This document shows positions 24,895 to 33,103 of a stretch of DNA of 35,384 nt, one piece after another (within the stretch, counting starts at the first letter, position 1; the number at the start of each line of letters is the position of its first letter). The notes under the pieces are model-generated. The model had not been told where the DNA came from. It did no database searches and was given only the letters and a program-made list of their open reading frames with translations. The position numbers and the translations under genes were made by a program. This stretch comes from Actinomycetes bacterium (GTDB lineage: Bacteria; Actinomycetota; Acidimicrobiia; Acidimicrobiales; UBA8190), in contig JAJZNB010000085.1 of NCBI GenBank assembly GCA_021848085.1, forward strand, positions 1-35,384, read 5' to 3'.

Positions 24895-26038
24895 GGCCTA
24901 CATCGTCGACGCCATCCGCACCCCGGGCGGCCGCCGCGGCGGCGGGCTCAGCCACCTGCACCCCGTCGACCTCGGCGCCCGGGTGCTGCAGGGGCTGGTG
25001 GAGCGCGCCGGCATCGACCCCGGCACCGTCGACGACGTCATCTTCGGCTGCGTCGCCCAGGTCGGCAGCCAGGCCTGGAACATCGCCCGCAACGCCTGGC
25101 TGTCGGCCGGCTACCCCGAGCACGTCCCCGGGGTCACCATCGACCGCCAGTGCGGCTCGTCCCAGCAGGCCGTCCACTTCGCCGCTCAGGGCGTCCAGGC
25201 CGGCGGCTACGACCTGGTCGTCGCCGGCGGGGTCGAGGTGATGAGCCTGGTCACCTTGAACAGCTCCGGCGAGGTCGGCCCCCAGCTGGGCTTCCGCTAC
25301 CCCTTCGACGGGGAAGGCTGGCACGCCCGCTTCGGCGACCAGGAGATCCACCAGTTCCGCGGCGGGGAGCTCATCGCGCAACGGTGGGACATCTCGCGCT
25401 CGGACATGGAGGAGCTGGCCCTCACCAGCCACCAGCGCGCGGCGCGAGCCTGGGACGAGGGCCGCTTCGACACCCAGATCCTGCCTGTCGACGGCTGCAC
25501 CCGCGACGAGGGCATCCGCCCCGACACCACCTTGGAGAAGATGGCCACCCTGCCGCCGCTGCTCGGCGAGGGCGGTCGGCTGACCGCCGCCCTGGCCAGC
25601 CAGATCGCCGACGGCGCGTCGGCGCTGCTCATCGCCTCCGAGGAGGCCGTCGCCCGCTACGGGCTCACCCCTCGGGCCCGGCTCCACACCATGGTGGTGA
25701 CCGGCAGCGATCCGGTGCTGATCCTGACCGGCCCCATCCCGGCCACGGCCAAGGCTCTCGAGAAGGCCAAGCTGAGCGTCGACGACATCGACCTGTTCGA
25801 GTGCAACGAGGCCTTCGCCTCGGTCGTGCTGGCCTGGTCGCGCGAGACCGGGGTGCCGCTGGAGCGCACCAACGTCAACGGCGGGGCCATGGCCCTGGGC
25901 CATCCGCTGGGGGCCAGCGGCGCCAAGCTGATGACCACGTTGCTGTGCGAGCTCGAGCGCACCGGAGGCCGCTACGGCTTGCAGACCATGTGTGAGGGTG
26001 GCGGGCTGTCCAACGCCACCATCCTCGAGCGGGTGTGA
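24887..26038 (+). CDS. Thiolase (acetyl-CoA C-acyltransferase)
   Basis: 383 residues, full-length thiolase. The nucleophile Cys89 is in RQCGSSQQ, the NEAF motif is at 307-310, His339 is in GHPLGASGAK, and the second catalytic Cys369 is in MCEGGGLSNA. All four catalytic elements are intact. It should cleave a 3-ketoacyl-CoA to acetyl- or propionyl-CoA, the last step of a beta-oxidation round. CGGGAGGAAC-like ribosome binding sequence (CGGGAGGA at about 24873-24880) precedes the ATG. It is the last gene of the TetR-LLM-LLM-thiolase run. Confidence 0.93.
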   Translation: MSEAYIVDAIRTPGGRRGGGLSHLHPVDLGARVLQGLVERAGIDPGTVDDVIFGCVAQVGSQAWNIARNAWLSAGYPEHVPGVTIDRQCGSSQQAVHFAAQGVQAGGYDLVVAGGVEVMSLVTLNSSGEVGPQLGFRYPFDGEGWHARFGDQEIHQFRGGELIAQRWDISRSDMEELALTSHQRAARAWDEGRFDTQILPVDGCTRDEGIRPDTTLEKMATLPPLLGEGGRLTAALASQIADGASALLIASEEAVARYGLTPRARLHTMVVTGSDPVLILTGPIPATAKALEKAKLSVDDIDLFECNEAFASVVLAWSRETGVPLERTNVNGGAMALGHPLGASGAKLMTTLLCELERTGGRYGLQTMCEGGGLSNATILERV

Positions 26039-26050
26039 GTGCCGCCGGGC

Positions 26051-26081
26051 TACAATAAGTTCAAACGACCGGTCGATTGAA
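26051..26081 (+). promoter_or_regulatory. Promoter -10 box with operator-like element E
   Basis: TACAAT (26051-26056) is a good -10 box. A -35 box is not clear. Element E, CAAACGACCGGTCG (26062-26075), begins five bases later, the same geometry as at promoter D. It is embedded in the best palindrome of the family, 26060-26081, where 10 of 11 half-site positions match around ACC|GGT. It drives the VOC-LLM pair starting at 26115. Confidence 0.68.
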
Positions 26082-26114
26082 GAACGATCATGGCCGGGGG
26101 CAAGGGAGGCGTCG

Positions 26115-26651
26115 ATGACCACCATCCACATCGATCACATCTCGCTGCTGGTCAAGGACCTGGAGCGAGCCGAGGCCGACTGGCACCAGATCCTCGGCGC
26201 CCTGTCCCCCGGCCACACCTTCCACGTCACCCGGGGCGAGGGGGCCGACGAGCTCGACGGCATCCCCATGCGGTGGGTGACCTTCCAGAACCCCGATCCC
26301 CGCGGGGTCTCCATCCAGCTGTGGGCGGCGGCCGAGGCGGGCACCTGGGTGGACAAGGTGCTGGCCAAGCGGGGCGAGCACGTCCACCACGTGGCCTTCT
26401 GCGCCGACGACTTCGACCAGATGATCGACCGGGTGAAGGACCAGGGCGTGCCTCTGCTGCTGGAGCAGCCGTCCAACCCCGACACCCAGCCCTGGCTCAA
26501 GTGGAACTTCATCCCCGGCGAGTTCTCCCACGGCCCGCTCATCGAGCTGGCCACCCGCTACCTGGCGGTGGGCGACAGCTGGCTGCCACACCCGGGCAAC
26601 CCCGAGAACGCCGAGCTGGCCAGCGAGCTGACCGCCCGCTTCGTCAAGTGA
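26115..26651 (+). CDS. VOC-family (glyoxalase/epimerase fold) protein 2
   Basis: 178 residues. HIDHISLLVKDLERAEADW opens the fold. Possible metal ligands are His8, His91 or His92 (HVHHVAFCADD) and Glu144 (PLIELATRYL). The overall pattern is nearest to methylmalonyl-CoA epimerase-like VOC proteins, though the real reaction is unknown. GGGAGG lies five bases before the ATG. The stop overlaps the GTG of the next LLM gene. It is the first gene behind operator E. Confidence 0.8.
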   Translation: MTTIHIDHISLLVKDLERAEADWHQILGALSPGHTFHVTRGEGADELDGIPMRWVTFQNPDPRGVSIQLWAAAEAGTWVDKVLAKRGEHVHHVAFCADDFDQMIDRVKDQGVPLLLEQPSNPDTQPWLKWNFIPGEFSHGPLIELATRYLAVGDSWLPHPGNPENAELASELTARFVK

Positions 26652-27742
26652 CCGCCGCCTCGGAGGCGGGGCGCGTCGGGTTCACCCTGCCGGTCGAGGA
26701 CGGCTTGTCGGCCCCCCAGCTGCTCCAGGTGGCGAAGGGGGTGGAGCAGGCCGGCTTCGACACCTTGTTCGTCGGCGAGGTGGCCGGCCCCGAGGTGTTC
26801 TCGCTGCTGGGCATGGTGGCGGCCACCACCACCCGGATCCGCTTCGGCTCGGGCATCGTGGCCGTCTACACCCGCTCCCCGGCCCTCACGGCCATGGGCT
26901 TCGCCACCTTGTCGTCGATGGCGCCAGGCCGGGTGGTGGCTGGGCTCGGCGCCAGCAGCCCCATCGTGGTGGGCGATTGGCACGGCATCCCCTTCGAGGC
27001 GCCGCTGGCCACCACCCGCGACTTCGTGGCCGCCCTGCGCGACGTGCTGGGCGGCGGCCGGGTCGAGCGCGGCGGGGACCGCTTCCCCATCAGCGGCTTC
27101 CGGCTGCAGATGACGCCGGGAGCGCCGGTGCCGGTGGTGCTCGGCGCCATCAACGACAAGATGCTGGCGCTGGCCGGCGAGGTGGCCGACGGCGTGTTCC
27201 TCACCTGGTGCACCCCGGCCGAGGTTCCCGGCAAGCTGGCCGTGGTCCACCAGGCGGCCCGGCGGGCCGGGCGCGACCCGGCCGCCTTGGAGGTGATCTG
27301 CTCGTTCTGGGCCTACGCCGGCCCCGAGCCCGAGCGGGCTCTGGACCGGATGCGGCGCTTCGTGCTGGCCTACGCCATGGTGCCCACCCACCGCTCGGCC
27401 TTCGTGGCCGCCTTCCCCGGCCTGCAGGAAGCCTCCGAGGCCTGGGCCGCCGGAGGGCGGGCCGACGCCCTGGCCCTGGTCGGCGACGACGTGGTGCAGG
27501 CCCTGTGCGCGGTGGGCGACGGCGACACCGTGGCCCGGCGGGTGCGCGAGCTGCACGCGGCGGGGGTCGACGTGCCGGTGCTGCTGGCCGCCGGGGCCGA
27601 TCCCGCCGATCCCGCGGCGCCGCTGCGCACCGCCCGCCTGACGGCCGAGGCCCTGGGCCTCACGGCTGCGGCCCCGGGCGCGACGGCCGGGGCGCTGGGT
27701 CGGGCGGGGCGGGCACCGGCCGGCCGAGGCGCCGGCGGCTGA
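26648..27742 (+). CDS. Luciferase-like (LLM) flavin/F420-dependent oxidoreductase 3
   Basis: 364 residues. GVEQAGFDTLFVGE, TTRIRFGSGIVAVYTRSP, APGRVVAGLGASSP and the late VLGAINDKMLALAGEVADGV fit F420-dependent LLM reductases related to methylene-tetrahydromethanopterin reductase. The last 40 residues are an Ala/Gly/Arg-rich extension. The GTG start overlaps the VOC gene's stop. The stop codon lies inside a 17-base inverted repeat. The substrate is unknown. Confidence 0.85.
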   Translation: MTAASEAGRVGFTLPVEDGLSAPQLLQVAKGVEQAGFDTLFVGEVAGPEVFSLLGMVAATTTRIRFGSGIVAVYTRSPALTAMGFATLSSMAPGRVVAGLGASSPIVVGDWHGIPFEAPLATTRDFVAALRDVLGGGRVERGGDRFPISGFRLQMTPGAPVPVVLGAINDKMLALAGEVADGVFLTWCTPAEVPGKLAVVHQAARRAGRDPAALEVICSFWAYAGPEPERALDRMRRFVLAYAMVPTHRSAFVAAFPGLQEASEAWAAGGRADALALVGDDVVQALCAVGDGDTVARRVRELHAAGVDVPVLLAAGADPADPAAPLRTARLTAEALGLTAAAPGATAGALGRAGRAPAGRGAGG

Positions 27743-27754
27743 CCGACGGTCAGC
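27738..27754. terminator. Inverted repeat over the LLM 3 stop codon
   Basis: GCTGACCG (27738-27745) and CGGTCAGC (27747-27754) are perfect inverted repeats around one base. The LLM 3 TGA falls inside. It could fold as a short hairpin (GCTGAC/GTCAGC with a five-base loop) ending the VOC-LLM transcript, or be a protein-binding palindrome. No T-run follows. Confidence 0.4.
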
Positions 27755-27804
27755 GGCCCACGGCCCCCGCCAGCAGGCCGCGGTGACGCCGCCCGAGGCA
27801 GAAC

Positions 27805-27827
27805 CAACCGACCGGTTGATTGACAAT
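27805..27827 (+). promoter_or_regulatory. Operator-like element F upstream of acyl-CoA dehydrogenase 2
   Basis: Element F, CAACCGACCGGTTG (27805-27818), is the best match to the consensus and extends to an 18-base imperfect palindrome (27805-27822). It runs into TTGACAAT (27820-27827), which could be a -35 box (TTGACA) or contain a -10 box (GACAAT). I cannot decide which, so the transcription start is uncertain. The acyl-CoA dehydrogenase begins at 27907. Confidence 0.62.
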
Positions 27828-27906
27828 GGTAGCGTGGCAGGGGGCGACGTCCGGCTGCCACCGACAGCGCCGGGCCACGCCGGCGACGACACGGAGGATG
27901 AGCGGC

Positions 27907-29066
27907 ATGGATTTCGGGTTCACCGACGAGCAAGAGCAGTTCCGGGACATGGTGCACACCTGGGTCGAGCGCGAGGTGCCCAAGGAGAAGGCCCGGGACT
28001 TCGAAGCCCAGGAGTTCGAGTACCCCTTCGAGCTGTGGGACAAGATGTCGGCGGCCGGCTTCCACGCCATCGGTCTGCCCGAGGAGCACGGCGGGCAGGG
28101 CGGTGACGTCGTCACCCAGATGATCCTGGCCCGCGAGCTGGCCCGGTCGCTGGCCGGCCTGACGTGGATCTGGGGCATCTCCTCGTTCTGCGCCAAGTCG
28201 GCCGCTCTGTTCGCCCCCGAGGAGCTCAAGAAGGAGCTCATCCCCAAGCTGGCCGCCGGCGACATCCGCATCGCCATCTCCCTCACCGAGCCGTCGGGCG
28301 GCACCGACGTGCTGGGACAGATGAAGACCAGTGCCACCAAGGTCGACGGCGGCTGGCGCATCAGCGGCCAGAAGATCTGGTCGACCGCGGCCCACGTGTC
28401 GCAGTACCTGATGCTGGTGGCCCGCACCGACCCCAACGCCGCCAAGGCGGCGCGGGGCGTCACCATCTTCCTGGTGCCCAACCCCTCCGAGGGGATCGAG
28501 ATCCGCCAGATCCCCAAGGTCGGCATGCGCTCGGTCGGGTCGTGCGAGGTGTTCCTCGACGACGTCTTCGTCCCCGACACCCATGTGGTGGGCGAGGTCA
28601 ACCAGGGCTGGTACCAGATGCTGCAGACCCTCAACAACGAGCGGATCATGGTGGCCGCCTTGTGCACCGGCATCCTCGACGGGGTCATCGAGGACGCGGT
28701 GGACTACCTCGGCCAGCGCAGCGCCTTCGGCAAGCCCATCGGCCAGTTCCAGGTGCTGCAGCACTACCTGGCCGACATGGTCATGTGGCGCAAGCAGGCC
28801 GAGCTGGTCACCTACGAGGCAGCCTGGCGCCAGCAGAAGGGCCTGCCCTGCGGGGTGGAGTCCACCATGGCCAAGGTGATCGCCTCCGAGCACGCCGGCA
28901 AGGCCGCCGACCTCGGCATCCAGATGCTCGGCGGCATGGGCTACGCCCTCGAGACCAACATGCAGCGCTACTGGCGCGACGTCCGGCTCTACCGCATCGG
29001 CCCCATCACCTCCGAGATGGCCCGCAACGTGGTGGCCGAGTCCTACGGCATGCCCCGGTCGTTCTG

Positions 29067-29067
<1 letters not shown>
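27907..29067 (+). CDS. Acyl-CoA dehydrogenase 2
   Basis: 386 residues, colinear with the enzyme at 11086, sharing for example GLTWIWGISSF and SCEVFLDDVFVPD at matching positions. The middle domain has AISLTEPSGGTDV. Glu245 in LNNERIMVA matches the helix-G catalytic base of isovaleryl/long-chain dehydrogenases, and RIGPITSE stands at the medium-chain Glu site. The ATG at 27907 is preferred because GGAGG lies nine bases upstream; an ATG at 27898 sits too close to it. It leads the operon behind operator F and overlaps the SDR start by one base (TGATG). Confidence 0.92.
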
Positions 29068-29845
<778 letters not shown>

Positions 29846-29849
<4 letters not shown>

Positions 29850-30043
29850 GCAGCGCCCGGTCCAGGCGGCAGGCGCCGGCCCGAGGCGCCAGGCCCCGCA
29901 CCGCCCGCCCCCACGGCGGCGGCCCCGGCCGCGCCACCCGCACCATGATCCACCCAACCGGCGGCCACCAAGCTGGCGGCCTGCGAACCGGCGGCCTGCG
30001 AACCGGCGGCCTCCACGACACCTGCCCGCAGGAGCGACGATGA
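29846..30043 (+). CDS. Candidate 65-residue repeat-containing small protein
   Basis: An ORF from GTG 29846, overlapping the SDR stop (GTGA), to TGA 30043, overlapping the IpdA-like ATG (ATGA). It is therefore tiled with the same junctions as the real genes. The product is Arg/Gly-rich with pentapeptide repeats GGHQA-GGLRT-GGLRT-GGLHD encoded by the 15-base DNA repeat. No homologue comes to mind. GC-rich DNA often keeps chance frames open, and no good ribosome binding site is needed at an overlap, so reality is uncertain. It could simply be a translated spacer keeping ribosomes on the mRNA. Confidence 0.35.
29960..30019 (+). repeat. 15-base tandem repeat, four units
   Basis: Units of GGCGGCCTGCGAACC: degenerate at 29960-29974, exact at 29975-29989 and 29990-30004, degenerate at 30005-30019. 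The period is a multiple of three, so it is in frame in the candidate small ORF. Confidence 0.85.
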
Positions 30044-30933
30044 GCAAGGACAAGCGGGCTTCGCTGGCCGAAGCGGCCAGCCTGGTCCACGACGGCGACG
30101 TGGTCGCCATCCAGAACATGGCGACTCAGCTCGCCCCCATGGCCCTGGTGCGCGAGCTGATCCGCCAGCAGCGGAGCAACCTGGGCGTGGTCTGCCTGGT
30201 GGGCGGCATCCTGGTCGACTGGCTGGCGGCGGCCGGGGTCATGGACCGCTTCATCGGCGGGGCGGTGTCCATGGAGCAGTTCGGCCTGTGCCAGCGCTAC
30301 CGCAAGGGGGTGGAGGCGGGGGCCATCCGGGTCGAGGAGCTGTCGGAGACGGCTGTCAACGCCCGCCTCGGCGCCGGCGCCCGCAACCTGCCGTTCCTGC
30401 CGACCCGGGGCATGATCGGCACCGACGTCATCGCCCAGAACCCCGACAACCTGCGCCTCATCGAGGACCCCTTCGGCGGCCAGCAGCTGGTGGCCTGCCG
30501 GGCCCTGGTGCCCGACGTGGCCCTGGTCCACGCCCATCGCGCCGACCGGGCCGGCAACGTGCAGCTCGACCCCACCGCCTTGTGGCCCGACCTCGGCATC
30601 ATGCCCAAGGCGGCCAAGACGGTGGTGGTGACGGTGGAGGAGATCGTCGGCACCGACATGCTGCGGCGCCACCCCGACCGCACCGTGCTGCCCGGGTTCG
30701 TGGTCGACGCCGTGGTGGAGGTCCCCTTCGGCGCCCATCCCACCTCGTGCTTCCCCCACTACGGCTACGACGCCGCCCTGCACCGGGCCTGGGTGGCCGC
30801 GGCCCGCGACGACGCCGAGACCGGGCGCTTCCTCGACCGCTACATCTTGACCCCTGACAGCCAAGCCGACTACCTGGCTGCCGTCGGCGGTGCCGGCACC
30901 CTGCTGGCCCTCGAGCACTGGGAGCACACATGA
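30040..30933 (+). CDS. CoA-transferase family alpha subunit, IpdA-like
   Basis: 297 residues of the class I CoA-transferase fold. The opening SKDKRASLAEAASLVHDGD, the LPFLPTRGMIGTDV segment and the later VVVTVEEIVGTD and VEVPFGAHPTS follow mycobacterial IpdA, which with IpdB opens ring C of the steroid intermediate COCHEA-CoA by hydrolysis rather than transferring CoA. From memory, the catalytic Glu of IpdA lies two residues before the segment that here reads ETAVNARL; Glu103 is the likely match. A ring-opening or CoA-transfer step on a cyclic keto-acyl-CoA is therefore plausible. The start overlaps the small ORF, and the stop overlaps the beta subunit (ATGA). Confidence 0.82.
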   Translation: MSKDKRASLAEAASLVHDGDVVAIQNMATQLAPMALVRELIRQQRSNLGVVCLVGGILVDWLAAAGVMDRFIGGAVSMEQFGLCQRYRKGVEAGAIRVEELSETAVNARLGAGARNLPFLPTRGMIGTDVIAQNPDNLRLIEDPFGGQQLVACRALVPDVALVHAHRADRAGNVQLDPTALWPDLGIMPKAAKTVVVTVEEIVGTDMLRRHPDRTVLPGFVVDAVVEVPFGAHPTSCFPHYGYDAALHRAWVAAARDDAETGRFLDRYILTPDSQADYLAAVGGAGTLLALEHWEHT

Positions 30934-31808
30934 GCAGCCCCGTCCACCGGGCCCCCGGACCGCCGGCCGTCGTCGGATCGGCCAACGGCTCGGATCCCGA
31001 CGCTCCCGCCCGCGACTGGGAGCTCGACGAGCTGATGATCACCACCCTGGCCGCCTGCTTCGACAACGACGACCAGGCGTGCAACGGGATGGCCTCGTTC
31101 ATCCCCGTCAGCGCCTTCATGCTGGCCCGCCTCACCCACGCCCCCGACCTGGTGTGGCTGGCCGGCGCGGTCGGCCTGGACCCCCGCCCCGAGCGGGTCC
31201 CGGCGTCGACCCTGGAAGCGCCGCTGTGGCGCGACTCGGTGATGTACCTCGAGCAGTACGGCGACTTCTGGAACTACGCCTTGAACGGCCGGTGGATCCA
31301 GAAGTTCTGCGTCGGCGCGGCCCAGCTCGACCGCTACGGCAACGCCAACAACTCGGTCATCGGCGGCGACTACCACGCCCCCAAGGTCCGCCTGCCCGGC
31401 ACCGTCGGCATGGGCGACATGGGGTCCATCGGCAAGCTGCTGTACTACTGGAACCCCCACCACAGCCCCCGCTCGCTGGTGGAGAAGGTCGACTTCGTGT
31501 CGTGCGCCGGCTACCTGGGCGGGGGTGACGAACGCCAGCGGCTGGGCCTCGAAGGCGGGCCGCAGCTGGTGGTCACCAACCTGTGCGTGCTGGACTTCGA
31601 GCCCACCTCCAAGCACCTGCGCCTGAAGTCGGTGCACCCCGGCGTCACCGTGGAGCAGGTGCAGGCCGCCACCGGCTTCGAGCTGCCGCTGCCCGACGGG
31701 GAGGTACCGGTCACCGCCGTGCCCACCGCCGGCCAGGTTCGCCTCATCCGCACCGTCATCGACCCCGACGGCATGTGCAAGCGCGAGCTCGGCATCACCA
31801 AGCGCTGA
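30930..31808 (+). CDS. CoA-transferase family beta subunit, IpdB-like
   Basis: 292 residues. ELDELMITTLAACFDNDDQA, VGAAQLDRYGNANNSVIGG and VVTNLCVLDFEPTSKHLRL follow the IpdB type of CoA-transferase beta chain, in which the usual E-N-G catalytic glutamate of true CoA-transferases is not apparent (the comparable region reads ISFIPV-like). It should form the heterodimer with the upstream subunit. The ATG overlaps its partner's stop, ensuring balanced synthesis. About 30 N-terminal residues are a variable extension. Confidence 0.82.
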   Translation: MSSPVHRAPGPPAVVGSANGSDPDAPARDWELDELMITTLAACFDNDDQACNGMASFIPVSAFMLARLTHAPDLVWLAGAVGLDPRPERVPASTLEAPLWRDSVMYLEQYGDFWNYALNGRWIQKFCVGAAQLDRYGNANNSVIGGDYHAPKVRLPGTVGMGDMGSIGKLLYYWNPHHSPRSLVEKVDFVSCAGYLGGGDERQRLGLEGGPQLVVTNLCVLDFEPTSKHLRLKSVHPGVTVEQVQAATGFELPLPDGEVPVTAVPTAGQVRLIRTVIDPDGMCKRELGITKR

Positions 31809-31856
31809 CCACCCCGCCACCCCGCCACCCCGCAACCCTGTCACCCCGCCACCCCC
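31809..31856 (+). repeat. 8-base tandem repeat, six units
   Basis: Units of CCACCCCG from 31809: three exact copies, then CAACCCTG, TCACCCCG and CCACCCCC. It fills the linker between the IpdB-like stop and the next gene's ribosome binding site (AAAGGAG at 31859-31865). Confidence 0.85.
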
Positions 31857-31874
31857 GCCAAAGGAGCCACCCGC

Positions 31875-32990
31875 GTGGACATCGAGCTCGGCGTCCCGGG
31901 GCAGATCATGCCTCCTGCCGCCAAGGCCATCGAGCTGGCCAAGCGATCCGAAGCCGACGGGTTCGACTCGGTCTGGTGGCCGTGTCACCTGATGGGCTGG
32001 CATGCGGACTCGGTGTGGACCGAGGACCTCACCCCGCTGGCCGCCTACCAGGACAGCCCCCACGTCTACTTCGACCCGCTGCTCATGATGGGGGCGGTCG
32101 GCTCCCACACCCAGCGCATCAAGGTGGGGGTGGTGGTCACCGACCTCATCCGCCGCAACCCGGCCATGGCCGCCCAGGCCATGCTGACCGTCGACCACCT
32201 GGCCGGCGGCCGGGCCATCTTCGGCCTCGGGTCGGGCGAGCGCATGAACATCACCCCCTACGGCATGCCCTTCGACCGGCCCGTGGCCCGGCTGTCGGAG
32301 GGGATCGACGTCATCCGGCGGCTGTGGGAGGCCGACGGCCCCGTCGACCTCGACGGGCAGTTCCACCACCTGCACGACGCCGTCTTGGGCCTGCGGCCCT
32401 ACGGGGAGCGGCCGCCACCCATCTGGACCGCCGCCCACGGGCCGAAGATGCTGGCCTTGACCGGCGAGAAGGCCGACGGCTGGCTGCCGACCAAGATGTC
32501 GCCGGCCGAGTACACCGCGGCCCTCACCACCATCCGCCAGACGGCTGAGGACGCCGGGCGCGACCCGGGCGCCATCACGCCCGGGCTGCTGGCCTACACC
32601 CTGCTGGCCCCCGACGAGGAGACCCTGGAGCGGCTCACCGCCACGCCGCTGGTGCGCTTCTTGTGCGTGGCCATGCCCCCCGACATCTACAAGAGCATGG
32701 GGGTGGAGCCGCCGCTGGCCGCCACCGGGGGAGGGTTCCACGACTTCGTCCCGGCTGCCGTGGACCGGGCCGAGGGGCTGCGCATCATCGACGCCATCCC
32801 GCCCCAGGTGGTGCGCCAGTACGCCTTCTGCGGCACCCCCGATCAGCTCGCCGAGCAGATCGTCGAGTACCACGACGCCGGGTTGCGCCACTTGATCATG
32901 TGGAACATCACCGCCTTCGGCGACCCGTCGCTGGCCGGCTGGTCGTTCAAGGCCATGGCCGAGCTGCGCGACCTGCTGCGGGCCCGCTGA
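31875..32990 (+). CDS. F420-dependent LLM oxidoreductase 4, phthiodiolone ketoreductase-like
   Basis: 371 residues. The pattern VVVTDLIRRNPAMAAQAML, LAGGRAIFGLGSGER, ITPYGMPFDRPVARL and IWTAAHGPKMLALTGEKADGW is close in layout to the mycobacterial F420-dependent phthiodiolone ketoreductase, as I recall it. It may reduce a keto group on a lipid-like or cyclic substrate with reduced F420. The GTG start is nine bases after AAAGGAG. It is downstream of the IpdAB-like pair in the operon behind operator F. It is not closely similar to the three other LLM proteins here. Confidence 0.88.
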   Translation: MDIELGVPGQIMPPAAKAIELAKRSEADGFDSVWWPCHLMGWHADSVWTEDLTPLAAYQDSPHVYFDPLLMMGAVGSHTQRIKVGVVVTDLIRRNPAMAAQAMLTVDHLAGGRAIFGLGSGERMNITPYGMPFDRPVARLSEGIDVIRRLWEADGPVDLDGQFHHLHDAVLGLRPYGERPPPIWTAAHGPKMLALTGEKADGWLPTKMSPAEYTAALTTIRQTAEDAGRDPGAITPGLLAYTLLAPDEETLERLTATPLVRFLCVAMPPDIYKSMGVEPPLAATGGGFHDFVPAAVDRAEGLRIIDAIPPQVVRQYAFCGTPDQLAEQIVEYHDAGLRHLIMWNITAFGDPSLAGWSFKAMAELRDLLRAR

Positions 32991-33012
32991 CCTGGCCGGG
33001 CGGGGAGCTGGG

Positions 33013-33051
33013 CTCACCGTGCTCGCCGCCGGCGGCGGCGGCGCCGGTGAG
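33013..33051 (+). terminator. Stem-loop after LLM 4
   Basis: CTCACCG (33013-33019) pairs with CGGTGAG (33045-33051), with an inner GCCGCC/GGCGGC arm possible. It lies in the 113-base gap before the hydrolase gene and may end or attenuate the operon. No T-run follows. Confidence 0.4.
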
Positions 33052-33103
33052 GGGTGTGAGCTGTGATTGCCCGACGGCAGGCGCGGCGGGCAAGCTGACC
33101 GGC

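Noticed and set aside
29951-29962. A seventh operator-like site (CCAACCGGCGG) before the IpdA-like gene
   Set aside because: Only half of the consensus is present, it is part of the 15-base repeat region, and no promoter boxes surround it.
29960-30019. CRISPR array
   Set aside because: The 15-base units are directly adjacent without unique spacers, so this is a simple tandem repeat. The same applies to the arrays at 10335, 31809 and 35331.
30870-33017. A 715-codon minus-strand open frame, and a similar one at 4389-6296
   Set aside because: Both are shadows of convincing plus-strand genes with intact active-site motifs and overlapping junctions. Their products are low-complexity.
32663-33103. 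Upstream extension of the metallo-hydrolase frame
   Set aside because: It overlaps the well supported LLM 4 gene in another frame and crosses a hairpin. The domain begins only after the ATG at 33104.
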